Positions 24,880 to 34,220 of a stretch of 64,000 bases of DNA are shown piece after piece. Source of the DNA: Halobacillus hunanensis (GTDB lineage Bacteria; Bacillota; Bacilli; Bacillales; Halobacillaceae); assembly GCF_900166655.1 (NCBI RefSeq), contig NZ_FVZB01000006.1, positions 434,001 through 498,000 of the forward strand, given 5' to 3'. Position 1 is the stretch's first letter. Each line of letters starts with the position of its first letter. A model generated the notes under the pieces. It saw nothing but the letters and a program-made list of their open reading frames with translations, searched no databases and was not told the origin of the DNA. The position numbers and the translations under genes were made by a program.

Positions 24880-26820
24880 TCATGATTTTGAAACGAGTAA
24901 TTGGGCAAAATCATATCGAGATTTGCTTTTGATTAACTCTTGTACTAACGATACATCATCAATAATTTCCCCCAGCATTTCGTACATGGATTGAAGATCT
25001 TCTGTACTCCCTTTTTTTACAGACAGCAAGCAAATGAATTGTACACGCTTATCTCCCCATTGAATAGGTTTCTTAAGTGTACAAAAGCTTAGAAAAGTTT
25101 GATTCGATTGAGGTGTGATCGGATGTGGAATCGCAACTAAATTTCCAAATGATGTAGGTGCAACAGCCTCTCTTTCCTCTACTGATTCCAGAAAGCGGTG
25201 ACCCACCAGACCCTTATGCTCCAACTCCTTACATGTAAAGGTTAGAACTTCTTCTTTAGTTGAAAAAGACTGCTCAAGAAATATAAGATTTTCTTTCACG
25301 TAATCAAACAATCTTGTGGAGTTTTTAAACACCATCGTTTCAATCTTCTCAAGGTCTTTTTCCGCTAAGATGGTGTTCACCTCAATGGCTGGAATAGGCA
25401 GCAGATCTGGAATAGGAATCGAACTTACAATAAAATCAATGTCGGCAAGTGAACATTGCTGAAGTTTATAATATTCCGTTGTAGCAGCTACTTCTAATTT
25501 GGAATCGAATTCGGACTGCAGTTTGTATTTTAATAATTGTGCACTGCCGTAGCCTGAAGCACAAACAACCAAACAGCGTTTAGGCCCTTGTCTCATTTTT
25601 CCCCGCTCGATCGCAGCACCGATATGAAGAGCTAGATAGCCAATTTCGTTTTCATCTATCGATACTCCCATCTCCTCTTCAAGAACGATGCCTGCTACGA
25701 TGCCTGCTTCAAAAACTAACGGATAATTGAACTTTATATCATCAATCATAGGGTTGCGTATATTCATCCCATACTTAAACCTATTAATAGACGGTTTCAA
25801 GTGGAGAGCTAATCCTACAATTAATTCGCGATCATTACGGATATTAAGATCAAATTTTTCCTCAATCCTATTCAAGATCGATAACGTCACCTGATAAATG
25901 TCATCATCAAGTACCTCTCTGATTTCTTCTTCCTGCAAATTCGTCTGGGAAATCGTCTTTGTCCCCATGAGATGAATGGCAATATAAGCCACTTCTTCAT
26001 GAGGGAAAGTGAGTTGAAGACATTCCTCTACTTTTGTGACAATCCGATCTGCCACGGCATATTCCCTTTGGTTGAGAATTTCATCTAGATTAATTTTATA
26101 TATAGAAACATGATTCCCTGATTTAATTCTCTTGCAGGCGATCGCAAGATGAATAAATAAGTTATTTATGGCAATATCCGATGGAGTAATGTCGTTTTCT
26201 TTAATTTCTTCGATGATTATCGTCCATATCTTTGATAGTTGAGCTTCTGTTAAGAAAGGAAGTTGATCCAGTAAAATTCGTTTGGGAGCTTTTACTTTCT
26301 TATCCCTCTCAAAAACGTATTCTGACATACAAAAGCGCAGCTTAAATTCACTTCCTTTTACTTTCAGACCATAGTTAGGACGCTTATCCATTACAATCTC
26401 GTACTTTTTCAAGATTTGTTTTACGTGCTTTAGGTCATTTTGAATGGTCGATTTGCTTATATGCATTTCCTCGCATATATCTTCTAACTTCACATAGCTG
26501 TCCTCTAACAAGAGGCGCTTAATTAAGTAGCGTACTCTTTCTTCAGGAGAGTTTGGGATAACAGCATCATCTAACTGCTTCTCTTGATAGGCCCTTTTTA
26601 TGTAGTTACGAAAGCTTTGATTATCATGTATAGTAAGCTTATACCCCTTAGCCCTGATTGACTCTATATGGGCTCCTTCAATCAAATCCTCTAATTGTTT
26701 AATATCCTCTCTGGCTGTGCGGGATGATACATCTGTAATACTGGCCAAATACTGACTCGTTAAAGCTGTATCCGCAGCCATGAGCTCACGTAATAAAATG
26801 GTCATTCGGGAGTTTAGCAT
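24880..26820 (-). CDS. licR: PRD-domain transcriptional activator of the cellobiose/lichenan operon (LicR type)
   Basis: A 646-residue BglG/LicR-type regulator. In order: an N-terminal HTH (about residues 1-60, SSRTAREDIKQL), a Mga-like HTH (SKSTIQNDLKHV), two PTS regulation domains with phosphorylatable histidines (LFIHLAIA, YIAIHLMG, LALHLKPS, YLALHIGAA), an EIIB-like domain (CASGYGSAQLLK) and a C-terminal EIIA-like domain (IPHPIT). PTS phosphorylation at these sites sets its activity. No AAA+ domain is present, so it does not need sigma-54. The ATG at 26820 has GAGAGGG upstream. It lies just beyond the lic operon on the same strand, separated by a 245-bp repeat. Confidence 0.88.
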   Translation of the reverse strand: MLNSRMTILLRELMAADTALTSQYLASITDVSSRTAREDIKQLEDLIEGAHIESIRAKGYKLTIHDNQSFRNYIKRAYQEKQLDDAVIPNSPEERVRYLIKRLLLEDSYVKLEDICEEMHISKSTIQNDLKHVKQILKKYEIVMDKRPNYGLKVKGSEFKLRFCMSEYVFERDKKVKAPKRILLDQLPFLTEAQLSKIWTIIIEEIKENDITPSDIAINNLFIHLAIACKRIKSGNHVSIYKINLDEILNQREYAVADRIVTKVEECLQLTFPHEEVAYIAIHLMGTKTISQTNLQEEEIREVLDDDIYQVTLSILNRIEEKFDLNIRNDRELIVGLALHLKPSINRFKYGMNIRNPMIDDIKFNYPLVFEAGIVAGIVLEEEMGVSIDENEIGYLALHIGAAIERGKMRQGPKRCLVVCASGYGSAQLLKYKLQSEFDSKLEVAATTEYYKLQQCSLADIDFIVSSIPIPDLLPIPAIEVNTILAEKDLEKIETMVFKNSTRLFDYVKENLIFLEQSFSTKEEVLTFTCKELEHKGLVGHRFLESVEEREAVAPTSFGNLVAIPHPITPQSNQTFLSFCTLKKPIQWGDKRVQFICLLSVKKGSTEDLQSMYEMLGEIIDDVSLVQELIKSKSRYDFAQLLVSKS

Positions 26821-26869
26821 GTTGCACCCTCTCACTTCCAAATTCAGTCATATCGTCTGGTACCAAAAA

Positions 26870-27114
26870 GGGACTGGGACATAACTAATTACTTAAGTAA
26901 AAAGACGAACGATATGCAGTTGAAGCGGAGAAAATATACGGAGACTCCTGCGGGAGGAAAGGCCTAGGTGAGACCCCGCAGTGCGCTAGCACAAGGAGAC
27001 TCAACAGCCGCCCGCGGAAAGCGAAGTATATTTTCGCAGCGGTTTAAATGCACAAATCATAATTTCTACTTAGTTCGGATTTTCATCTGATAAAAACACT
27101 TTTGTCCCAGCCTC
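26870..27114. repeat. MITE-like dispersed repeat, copy 1
   Basis: About 245 bp, bounded by the inverted ends GGGACTGGGACA and TTGTCCCAGCCTC, with inner inverted repeats GAAAATATAC (26930-26939) and GTATATTTTC (27026-27035) around a GC-rich core (GAGACTCCTGCGGGAGG ... AGCCGCCCGCGGAAA). A second copy lies at 59118-59353 and a core fragment at 51081. It carries no gene and sits between licH and licR. Confidence 0.8.
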
Positions 27115-27135
27115 TATCTTCAGGCAATCAATTCA

Positions 27136-28467
27136 TTATCCTTTTTCAACTGATGCGGGATGATTGAACTGAGGCAGATAGACTTGATGAGCTTCTAACA
27201 AATCATCTATCAGTTGTTTAGCTATTGAATCAGATGGGACAAGCGGATTGATGGTCATTGCCAGTAAAGCCTGGTTATAATCTCCTGTGACAGCCGCTTC
27301 TGCAGCTACTCTCTCAAACGACTTAATTTGTTGCACAAGCCCTCTTACTGCGACAGGCAGTTCTCCGACATGAATGGGTTTAGGACCGTTTTTCGTAATG
27401 ACGCAGTTCACCTCTACTGCGGAATCATCTGGTACACCTTTAATGGTCCCATTATTTCTCGTATTTACAGGCTGAATGTCACCTTTATCATTATAGATGG
27501 AGCTAATTAAACTACAAGCAGCATCGCTATAATAAGCCCCGCCACGCTCCTCCAGTTGTGGAGGCTTAGTTGCTAATTCACGGTCTTTATACAGTTCAAA
27601 CAGATCATGCTCTAATTGCTTCACAACTGCTGCGCGTGTACCAGTCTCATTCATCTCGGCAAGTTCGCTCTCAAGCATTTTACTCGTTTGATAGTAGTAA
27701 CGATGATAAGGACAAGGCAGGATTCCGAGAGCTTGAATAAATTCAGGCTCCCAGCCTGAATCAACAACGTTTTTCATCGTTAATCCAGCACCGCTGCTAA
27801 GTTTATCTATAACTTGATCGGTTATTTGCTCCCCGTCTAAATAAACATCGGTTCCGTACACCATATGATTTAACCCGGCAAAATCAATAAAAATGCGCTC
27901 CGCATCAACTTCGAGCATGTCCGCAACACCCATCCTCATTCCGATTGGGACATTACACAAACCAACCGCTTTCGTGATAGGGCTGTATCGTAAAACCGCT
28001 TCCGTAACCATGCCTGCAGGATTGGAGAAATTGATTAGCCATGCGTCGGGACATAATCGTTCCATATCTCGGCATATATCAAGGATAACTGGTATCGTGC
28101 GCAGCCCTTTAAATAAACCGCCCGGCCCGTTTGTTTCTTGTCCGATTACGTTGTACTTTAGGGGAATGCGTTCATCTAATGCCCTGGCTTCTAACAGTCC
28201 GACGCGGATTTGAGTGGTCACAAAATCTGCTTGCTCCAAGGCTTCTTCACGATTATAGGACAAATGAATTTTGATAGGTACCCCGGCCTTTTCAACCATT
28301 CGCTTAGCTAATGCCCCCACCGTTTCCAATTTTTCTTTTCCTTCAGGGATATCTACCAGCCAAAGTTCACGGATTGGCAATTCTTCATATCTATTAATAA
28401 AGCCTTCGACTAATTCAGGTGTATAGCTGGAGCCACCACCAATGGTAACAACCTTAATCCCTTCCAT
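27136..28467 (-). CDS. licH: 6-phospho-beta-glucosidase, GH4 family
   Basis: A 443-residue NAD- and metal-dependent GH4 enzyme. The N-terminal Rossmann motif VTIGGGSSYTPELVEG binds NAD, and the CNVP motif (LCNVPIGMR) and NGPGG and INFSNPAGMVTEA segments hold the metal and substrate. GH4 enzymes cut phosphorylated cellobiose by an oxidation-elimination route and need Mn2+. It is the last gene of the lic operon, 28 bases after the GH1 gene, so the operon carries two mechanistically different phospho-beta-glucosidases. Confidence 0.9.
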   Translation of the reverse strand: MEGIKVVTIGGGSSYTPELVEGFINRYEELPIRELWLVDIPEGKEKLETVGALAKRMVEKAGVPIKIHLSYNREEALEQADFVTTQIRVGLLEARALDERIPLKYNVIGQETNGPGGLFKGLRTIPVILDICRDMERLCPDAWLINFSNPAGMVTEAVLRYSPITKAVGLCNVPIGMRMGVADMLEVDAERIFIDFAGLNHMVYGTDVYLDGEQITDQVIDKLSSGAGLTMKNVVDSGWEPEFIQALGILPCPYHRYYYQTSKMLESELAEMNETGTRAAVVKQLEHDLFELYKDRELATKPPQLEERGGAYYSDAACSLISSIYNDKGDIQPVNTRNNGTIKGVPDDSAVEVNCVITKNGPKPIHVGELPVAVRGLVQQIKSFERVAAEAAVTGDYNQALLAMTINPLVPSDSIAKQLIDDLLEAHQVYLPQFNHPASVEKG

Positions 28468-28495
28468 TCTTTCACCCCACCTCTAACATGTTAAT

Positions 28496-29884
28496 TTAAA
28501 AACCGTTCTGTTCAGCAATACGTTTCATAAAATAAGCACTCTTCTTCGGCTTCCGCTCTTTAGTTTCCAAATCTACTGAAAAGAATCCGTAACGATTCTT
28601 GTATGCGTTCATCCATGACCAGTTGTCCATAAAGGACCATAGATGATAGCCTTTGGCGTTACAACCTTCTTCTATAGCCTGATGAAGCCATTTTAAATGG
28701 CCCGTTATAAAATCAATTCGGTAATCATCTTCAATCCTGCCATCTTTCATAAACCGCTCTTCATCTTGAACACCCATCCCATTTTCGGAGATAAACGACT
28801 CGATGTTTCCGTAATTCTCTTTAAGGTTGATCATAATGTCGTAAATCCCTTTCTCATAGATCTCCCATCCACGGTATTTGTTCATCTTTCTCCCTGGCAT
28901 CTCATAGTTATCAAAAAACCAATCAGGCATAAATGGACTATAAGGGTTGGGCAGATGATCTTTTGCTTTCACTCTTCGGGGCTGGTAATAGTTTACGCCC
29001 AGCAAATCAACTGTATTAGCTGAAATTAAGTCGCTATCACCTTCTTCTATTTGCGGAAGCTGTCCATGTTCTTCTAGCAATTGAATGAACTCTCGGGGAT
29101 ACTTGCCTAGTACGGACGGATCCAGAAAACTTCTATTAAAAAATAGATCGGCTATTTGCGATGCTTTTAAATCAGCTGGATTTTGACTTCTTGGATAAGA
29201 AGGGGTCAGATTCAAGATGATCCCAATTTGACTTTCAGCAAAGTGATGTGACCTAAATTTCTCGATAGCTTTAGCACTGGCGATCATAGTATTGTAACCG
29301 ACTTGAATGGCACGTTTCGCATCAACGACGTTAGGATAATGAAAATCATAAAGATAGCCGCCCTCTACCGGGACAATTGGTTCGTTGAAGGTAAACCATT
29401 TATGAACACGATCTCCAAATAGATCGAAGCAGACATCGGCATAGTCAACAAATAAATCGACAACCTGTCTATTTTCCCAGCCGCCAATTTCTTGCATTTC
29501 TAGCGGCATATCAAAATGAAAGAGATTAACAAATGGTTCGATATCATGAGCTATTAATTCATTAATGACATCGTTATAAAATTTTACAGCTTCCTGATTA
29601 ATCTCACCTCGGCCTCCCAAGATCAGTCTGGACCAGGAAATCGATAATCGAAACGAATTATGGCCAATATCTTTCATTCTTTTAATATCATCTTGATAGG
29701 AGTGATAGAAATCAGAGGTTGCTTCCGGTCCTACCCCTCCAAAAAAGCGATTAGGCTCTTTGGAATACCAGTAGTCCCATATATTCCGCCCCTTTCCCCC
29801 TTCATTAGCAGCTCCTTCGATTTGGGTAGCGGACGTTGCACTTCCCCACCAAAAGCCTTCAGGAAATTTATACTCTACAGACAT
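28496..29884 (-). CDS. 6-phospho-beta-glucosidase, GH1 family
   Basis: A 462-residue GH1 barrel. Start FPEGFWWGSATSATQIEG, acid/base Glu in FTFNEPI, nucleophile Glu in ISENGMG. The phosphate-recognition region reads NWSWMNAYKNRYGF: serine where glucosidases for unphosphorylated sugars have glutamate, so a phospho-sugar is expected. The lysine found seven residues after that serine in LacG-like enzymes is asparagine here, with a lysine one position earlier. It lies between the EIIA and GH4 genes of the lic operon and would release glucose and glucose-6-phosphate from imported disaccharide-phosphate. Confidence 0.9.
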   Translation of the reverse strand: MSVEYKFPEGFWWGSATSATQIEGAANEGGKGRNIWDYWYSKEPNRFFGGVGPEATSDFYHSYQDDIKRMKDIGHNSFRLSISWSRLILGGRGEINQEAVKFYNDVINELIAHDIEPFVNLFHFDMPLEMQEIGGWENRQVVDLFVDYADVCFDLFGDRVHKWFTFNEPIVPVEGGYLYDFHYPNVVDAKRAIQVGYNTMIASAKAIEKFRSHHFAESQIGIILNLTPSYPRSQNPADLKASQIADLFFNRSFLDPSVLGKYPREFIQLLEEHGQLPQIEEGDSDLISANTVDLLGVNYYQPRRVKAKDHLPNPYSPFMPDWFFDNYEMPGRKMNKYRGWEIYEKGIYDIMINLKENYGNIESFISENGMGVQDEERFMKDGRIEDDYRIDFITGHLKWLHQAIEEGCNAKGYHLWSFMDNWSWMNAYKNRYGFFSVDLETKERKPKKSAYFMKRIAEQNGF

Positions 29885-29899
29885 ACAAGATTCCTCCCA

Positions 29900-30229
29900 T
29901 TACTTATTCTTATAGATTTCGATAATTTCTACAGCCAGGTCACGAACGGTCATCGAGGTCATCAAGTGGTCCTGAGAATGAACCAATAACACATTGATAG
30001 GGTTCTCCTCTCCACTGGCCTCTTTTTGTAGTAGCTTTGTTTGGTACTGATGTGATTTGACCAGTTCTTCTCCGGCTTCTTCTATTAAACGGTCCGCTTC
30101 CTCAAAATTCCCTGCTTTCGCTTGCTGAATGGCTTCCATCGCATTGGCTTTACCATTTCCTGCATAAAGAATAATTTGAAAGGAAATTTCCGTGATATCT
30201 TTGTTTTCTGTTTTATTTTCCATTACCAT
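29900..30229 (-). CDS. licA: PTS lactose/cellobiose-family enzyme IIA
   Basis: A 109-residue helical EIIA of the lactose/cellobiose family, with the phospho-histidine motif VHSQDHLM and the usual ANAMEAIQQAKAGNFEEA helix. It carries phosphate from HPr to the EIIB subunit. The ATG at 30229 is preferred (CAGGAG upstream), though a GTG at 30235 and an ATG at 30223 are in frame. It lies between the EIIC and GH1 genes. Confidence 0.92.
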   Translation of the reverse strand: MVMENKTENKDITEISFQIILYAGNGKANAMEAIQQAKAGNFEEADRLIEEAGEELVKSHQYQTKLLQKEASGEENPINVLLVHSQDHLMTSMTVRDLAVEIIEIYKNK

Positions 30230-30253
30230 GCTCACTCCTGAGGTTCAGTATAG

Positions 30254-31552
30254 TTAGGCACTTTGATTAGTTGATTCTTCATCATCTCTTTCAGACTCAT
30301 AGTACTGATTATCCAAGATCTTCAAGAACGGCCACCAAATTAAGAATACAATAACGATATTGAACGCCTGCAGAACTCCACCTTGCCAAGAATTGGTGGC
30401 GATTGCTCCGTTTAAGATCGTTGGGGTGGTCCATGGTACGATAACCCCTGTTGGAGGCGGAACTAAACCTGAAGCCATAGACATATACGTGATCACCGTT
30501 ACTACAACTGGAGCCACTAACCAGGGAAGGAGAACAATTGGATTCATAATAATAGGCAGTCCAAAAATAATCGGTTCATTTACATTGAAAATACCAGCTG
30601 GAGCTCCGAGCTTACCAATTTCCTTCATTTGCCTGCTTTTTCCGATTAAAAAGATTCCCAGGATGACAGCTAACGTCATTCCTGAACCACCCATTCCTAC
30701 AACGAAGGACTCAATAAATTGTTTGCTTACGATGTGAGGAACCTCTTCCCCTGCTTGGAATGCTGCAAGGTTTTCTGTAGCAAGCGAATACCAGACTGGA
30801 TCCATGACAGAGTTGACGATAATTTGCCCGTGCAACCCAAAGAACCAGAAGATTTGAATAAGTAAAACGGCGGCGATAGTAGCCGGAAGTCCGCTTCCAA
30901 GCGCTGTTAGAGGGGCTTGAACAACGGTATAAATAAAGTTTTGCACATCTCCAAACGGCGTGTAGCTAAAAATTATGCGTACCATTAAAAAGATAGACAA
31001 TGTAAAAGTTATCGGAAGTAATGCGCTAAATGAGCGGGACACAGCACCCGGGACTCCCTGTGGCATTTTAATGGTCCAGTCTTTCGCTACGAAAAAACGA
31101 TATAACTCCGCAGCTGTAAAAGCTGTGAAAATACCTAAAAACATCCCTTTTGCACCCAGATTCTCCGTAGCTATAACGCCAGTTACATCACCCAAAACTT
31201 GAGGAGTTAAGATGAGAAAGGCAGCTAGGGCTGTCACCCCGCCGTAGATCGCTTCTCCCTCATAGTACTCTGTCAATTTGTAACCAATTCCGACAATCAC
31301 AAAAGTAGCCATGATCGAAAGCGTACCCGCTGAAGCAGGAGCCAATGCTGCTTGATATTCAGCATAAGCCTCCTCACCAATTAACATGTCGAGAAATGGC
31401 AGGTTTGCAATAACCACAAAAATGGAACCAAAAATAATTAATGGCAATGCGATCATAAAACCGTCTCTCAATGAGGTTAAATACCGGTTATTATTCAATT
31501 TATCCGCTACAGGCATCAATATATTTTCTAAAACATCCATGAATTTGTTCAC
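30254..31552 (-). CDS. licC: PTS cellobiose/lichenan-family enzyme IIC
   Basis: A 432-residue permease with about ten membrane segments. The GTG at 31552 is chosen because it gives the family start MNKFMDVLENILMPVADKL and has GGGGG nine bases upstream; the ATG at 31561 touches the ribosome site. LRDGFMIALPLIIFGS and the FNVNEPIIFGLPIIMNP motif are typical of CelB/LicC. It moves beta-linked diglucosides across the membrane while the EIIB subunit phosphorylates them. Confidence 0.9.
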   Translation of the reverse strand: MNKFMDVLENILMPVADKLNNNRYLTSLRDGFMIALPLIIFGSIFVVIANLPFLDMLIGEEAYAEYQAALAPASAGTLSIMATFVIVGIGYKLTEYYEGEAIYGGVTALAAFLILTPQVLGDVTGVIATENLGAKGMFLGIFTAFTAAELYRFFVAKDWTIKMPQGVPGAVSRSFSALLPITFTLSIFLMVRIIFSYTPFGDVQNFIYTVVQAPLTALGSGLPATIAAVLLIQIFWFFGLHGQIIVNSVMDPVWYSLATENLAAFQAGEEVPHIVSKQFIESFVVGMGGSGMTLAVILGIFLIGKSRQMKEIGKLGAPAGIFNVNEPIIFGLPIIMNPIVLLPWLVAPVVVTVITYMSMASGLVPPPTGVIVPWTTPTILNGAIATNSWQGGVLQAFNIVIVFLIWWPFLKILDNQYYESERDDEESTNQSA

Positions 31553-31574
31553 TGTACCCATCCCCCTTAAAAAG

Positions 31575-31883
31575 TTATAATTCTATTAGTTCAAGAGCTT
31601 TTTCCAGCACAGCTTTGCCATCCACTCTTCCGTAAGACATCGGGTCAATGACATCAACCGGTATTCCGACCTCGGCCGCTGTTTTCTCAAATTTCTTCTT
31701 CATAAATTTCATTTGTGGTCCAATTAACAAAACATCCGCCTGTTTCATATCCTTTGGAGCTTTATCCTGTGCCACAGCCCAAATTTCGCAATCCATTCCT
31801 TTTTCTTCAGCAGCCTCTTTCATTTTTGTAACAAGTAGACTAGTCGACATCCCTGCCGAACAAGCTAGTAATATTCTCTTCAT
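31575..31883 (-). CDS. licB: PTS lactose/cellobiose-family enzyme IIB
   Basis: A 102-residue EIIB with the phospho-Cys8 in LLACSAGMSTSLL and the LLIGPQMKFMKK segment. It is the first gene of the operon licB-licC-licA-GH1-licH; the next gene starts about 22 bases downstream. AAGGAGG precedes the ATG. A cre site lies 48 bases upstream. Confidence 0.92.
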   Translation of the reverse strand: MKRILLACSAGMSTSLLVTKMKEAAEEKGMDCEIWAVAQDKAPKDMKQADVLLIGPQMKFMKKKFEKTAAEVGIPVDVIDPMSYGRVDGKAVLEKALELIEL

Positions 31884-32220
31884 TGTTTGTGCCTCCTTAA
31901 AGTATCTGTGCTAATATATCAATTCTATTTTAAAAGCGCTTACATTTACACCTAGACTTTTTCCGTTGCAAAGCGGAAATGATTGATTCAAAAAACTTAT
32001 GTAATAAAGAAGAGTTTAACATCGTCAAACTGGCCGCATAGAAAAGGTCTCCTTTTAAAATCGATCACTGGATCTCTTTTCAACATTTAACCCAATCGGA
32101 ATAATGGATGAAGGTGCCCCGGACCCAATTCTTTTAGGAGTAAAAAATAATCATTCCTGGAAGCTGACTGTCTGGTATGATAGAAGTAGACAAAATTTTA
32201 TAGGTGGGAGGATTTAGCAC
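31884..32220. promoter_or_regulatory. lic operon control region: cre site and dyad; divergent leader of the DUF3870 gene
   Basis: A cre box for CcpA lies at 31931-31944 (TAAAAGCGCTTACA, one mismatch to consensus), within the likely lic promoter region. Upstream of it the dyad TTTCCG (31960-31965) ... CGGAAA (31974-31979) is a candidate LicR activator site. On the plus strand, TATGAT at 32176-32181 is a possible -10 for the DUF3870 gene. Nothing else was seen in the stretch. Confidence 0.6.
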
Positions 32221-32535
32221 ATGAACACCCTATTTGTAGCAGGACACTCAAAGTTGCCCACGGGTATCGCGGCGAACCATATTTCAGAATCGTTGACGCT
32301 GACACTGGAAGTAGATCAAAAATACGGTGTTATTATCGATGCCTCTTGTACGTTAGCAACAGATCATGGACGCGATTTTATTAAAACTTTGTTAAAGGGG
32401 TACAGTTTAAAAGATGGAATAGAGGGCCCCCTCGCCCGCCTTCATGAAGGGTACTTAGGGAAGGCCGGCAATGCTTTAGAGGCAGCGTTAAAAGATTCTT
32501 ATAAACAATATCAGTTACATACCGAAAAATCTTAG
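32221..32535 (+). CDS. DUF3870 domain protein
   Basis: A 104-residue soluble protein matching DUF3870: TLFVAGHSKLPTG at the N-terminus, then the core VDQKYGVIIDASCTLATDHGRDFI (split here around residues 32-55) and a C-terminal helix rich in A, K and Q. No catalytic function is known for the family. It is a single gene with GGGAGG upstream and tandem hairpins downstream. The conserved cysteine in DASCTLAT could be functional, but that is a guess. Confidence 0.75.
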   Translation: MNTLFVAGHSKLPTGIAANHISESLTLTLEVDQKYGVIIDASCTLATDHGRDFIKTLLKGYSLKDGIEGPLARLHEGYLGKAGNALEAALKDSYKQYQLHTEKS

Positions 32536-32594
32536 GGTTAACCATCCTGTGAGGAAAAATTGAGTAGTGTTCACCCGCACTTTACACAAAAAAG

Positions 32595-32661
32595 CTTGTA
32601 GAAAAACCAGGGGGTTCTCTACAAGGTAAGGGAGCACATTATCATCTGTGCTCCCTTTTTT
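32595..32661 (+). terminator. Tandem hairpins ending the DUF3870 transcript
   Basis: A first stem CTTGTAGA/TCTACAAG is followed by GGGAGCACA (32630-32638) / TGTGCTCCC (32647-32655) and six T. The second is a classical intrinsic terminator and may also serve the convergent MFS gene. Confidence 0.85.
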
Positions 32662-32681
32662 ATGATGTGTTTCCCTGAGAT

Positions 32682-34034
32682 TTATACAGACATAGACTGT
32701 CTTTTCTTAGGATGACGAACAGCTAAGATAAATACGACCAAACAAAAGATCAGACAAACCACAGCCATGTTGTGTAAATGCTGAATATCCATGTGGCCGG
32801 TAAAGACAATTCCGAGCAGACAGGTCGATAAAATCGAGCCAAAGTATCGGCTCGTTTGGAAGAGTCCGGATGCTGAGCCGGTTTCTTCTGGCGTTACATG
32901 ATCATAAAGGGCGGTTTGCATGGAAATTTTATTAAATCCATTACTCACCCCTAGTATAGCCATAATGATGAGCAGCCACCAGAGCTGGGACGTTTCGTGC
33001 AAAGTTAACAAAAGTGCTGTACCTAAGAACAAGGTCACGGCTCCCGATAATAATGGAGGTTTAGAACCACTTTGATCAATCCAGCGTCCGGCAAGCGGGG
33101 AAACTAAGACTCCGACTCCCGCCATAGCCAGCATAATTACCCCCGTCTCTTTTCCACTATAATGACGAACTTGCTGCAAAAACGTCGGCAGCCCAAAAAA
33201 GTAACAATAATAGATAAGGTTGATCGTCATAAATTGAATATAAATCCATGTTACCGGGACGTTACTTTTGAGCGATAAGAGATCTATAAACGGTTCCTGC
33301 TGCCTTTTTTCATAAAAATAAAAAACTGCGAAAGCTGCGAACGCAACGGGGAGGGCCCACCACTTTACTTCATTTGTCAGGGAGAGAAGAAATAAAATCA
33401 AGCATACTGTCCCTGTCGTAAATAACCCCATTCCAATAAAATCAATCCTGCTTAACTCTACCTTCCCTTGTCCTTTTTCAGGTAGGACAAAGAGGGCTAG
33501 AACAAAAGAGAGAATGATAAATGGTAAATTAATTATAAAAATGGCTGGCCAGTCCCACGAGTCTATTAAAAAGCCGGCAATCGATGGGCCAAATGCAGCG
33601 GATGTCGAGGCAAACACAGATAGAGCTGCTAACGCTTTTCCCTGCCCCTTCGTAATGCTTGTTCGAATCATGGACATTCCACTGGGAAATAAGGTCGAAC
33701 TGCCAATGGCCTGCAACGCCCGATAAACCAATAACCATTGAAAATTAGGGGAAAAAGGCGCCAGCAGAGATGTGACCGCAACAAGTACGAGTCCGGATAA
33801 AAATAACCGTTTGGGACCGAACATATCACTAAGCTTCCCCATTACGGGTTGAGCAGCGGCACTCGCGATATAAAAAATCGATATTAACCAGGAGGCATCG
33901 GCAAAAGTCAACTCAAACTCATGCTGCAATCGCGTAACGGCTACAGAAATCATCGACGAGTTTAACGGATTAAGTAAGGTTCCGAGACCGATTGTTACGA
34001 TCAGAAGCCATGGTCTTCCAGAAAATTTGGTCAT
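32682..34034 (-). CDS. MFS drug-type exporter (DHA2/EmrB-QacA branch)
   Basis: A 450-residue membrane protein with 12-14 hydrophobic segments. Helix 1 carries NPLNSSMISVAVTRLQ, the loop after helix 2 reads GKLSDMFGPKR (motif A), and RALQAIGSSTLFPSGMSMI is the motif of helix 4. LPFIILSFVLALFVLP fits the DHA2 group. It probably exports a lipophilic compound; substrate unknown. The ATG at 34034 has CAGGTG upstream; a GTG at 34043 is also in frame. It is transcribed alone, separated from the fatty-acid operon upstream by a terminator. Confidence 0.82.
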   Translation of the reverse strand: MTKFSGRPWLLIVTIGLGTLLNPLNSSMISVAVTRLQHEFELTFADASWLISIFYIASAAAQPVMGKLSDMFGPKRLFLSGLVLVAVTSLLAPFSPNFQWLLVYRALQAIGSSTLFPSGMSMIRTSITKGQGKALAALSVFASTSAAFGPSIAGFLIDSWDWPAIFIINLPFIILSFVLALFVLPEKGQGKVELSRIDFIGMGLFTTGTVCLILFLLSLTNEVKWWALPVAFAAFAVFYFYEKRQQEPFIDLLSLKSNVPVTWIYIQFMTINLIYYCYFFGLPTFLQQVRHYSGKETGVIMLAMAGVGVLVSPLAGRWIDQSGSKPPLLSGAVTLFLGTALLLTLHETSQLWWLLIIMAILGVSNGFNKISMQTALYDHVTPEETGSASGLFQTSRYFGSILSTCLLGIVFTGHMDIQHLHNMAVVCLIFCLVVFILAVRHPKKRQSMSV

Positions 34035-34161
34035 TCCTATCACCTGAATACTTTATTAGTAGTTTAATCATATGATAAACAAGCTGTTCTAAAAAGAAAC
34101 TAGCTCAGCGGGGAGGCCTTTCTCAGTTTTTATCAGTACTCTCTAAGCTTTGGCGCTCACA

Positions 34162-34192
34162 AAAAAAGGACGCGCCAGGCACGTCCTTTTTT
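34162..34192 (-). terminator. Terminator at the end of the sigma-54 beta-oxidation operon
   Basis: AAAAAAGGACG pairs with CGTCCTTTTTT across a 9-base loop, 29 bases after the stop codon of the thioesterase gene. A and T tracts make it usable on both strands. Confidence 0.88.
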
Positions 34193-34220
34193 ATAAAGCT
34201 AATTAGAAATATACTTTATT

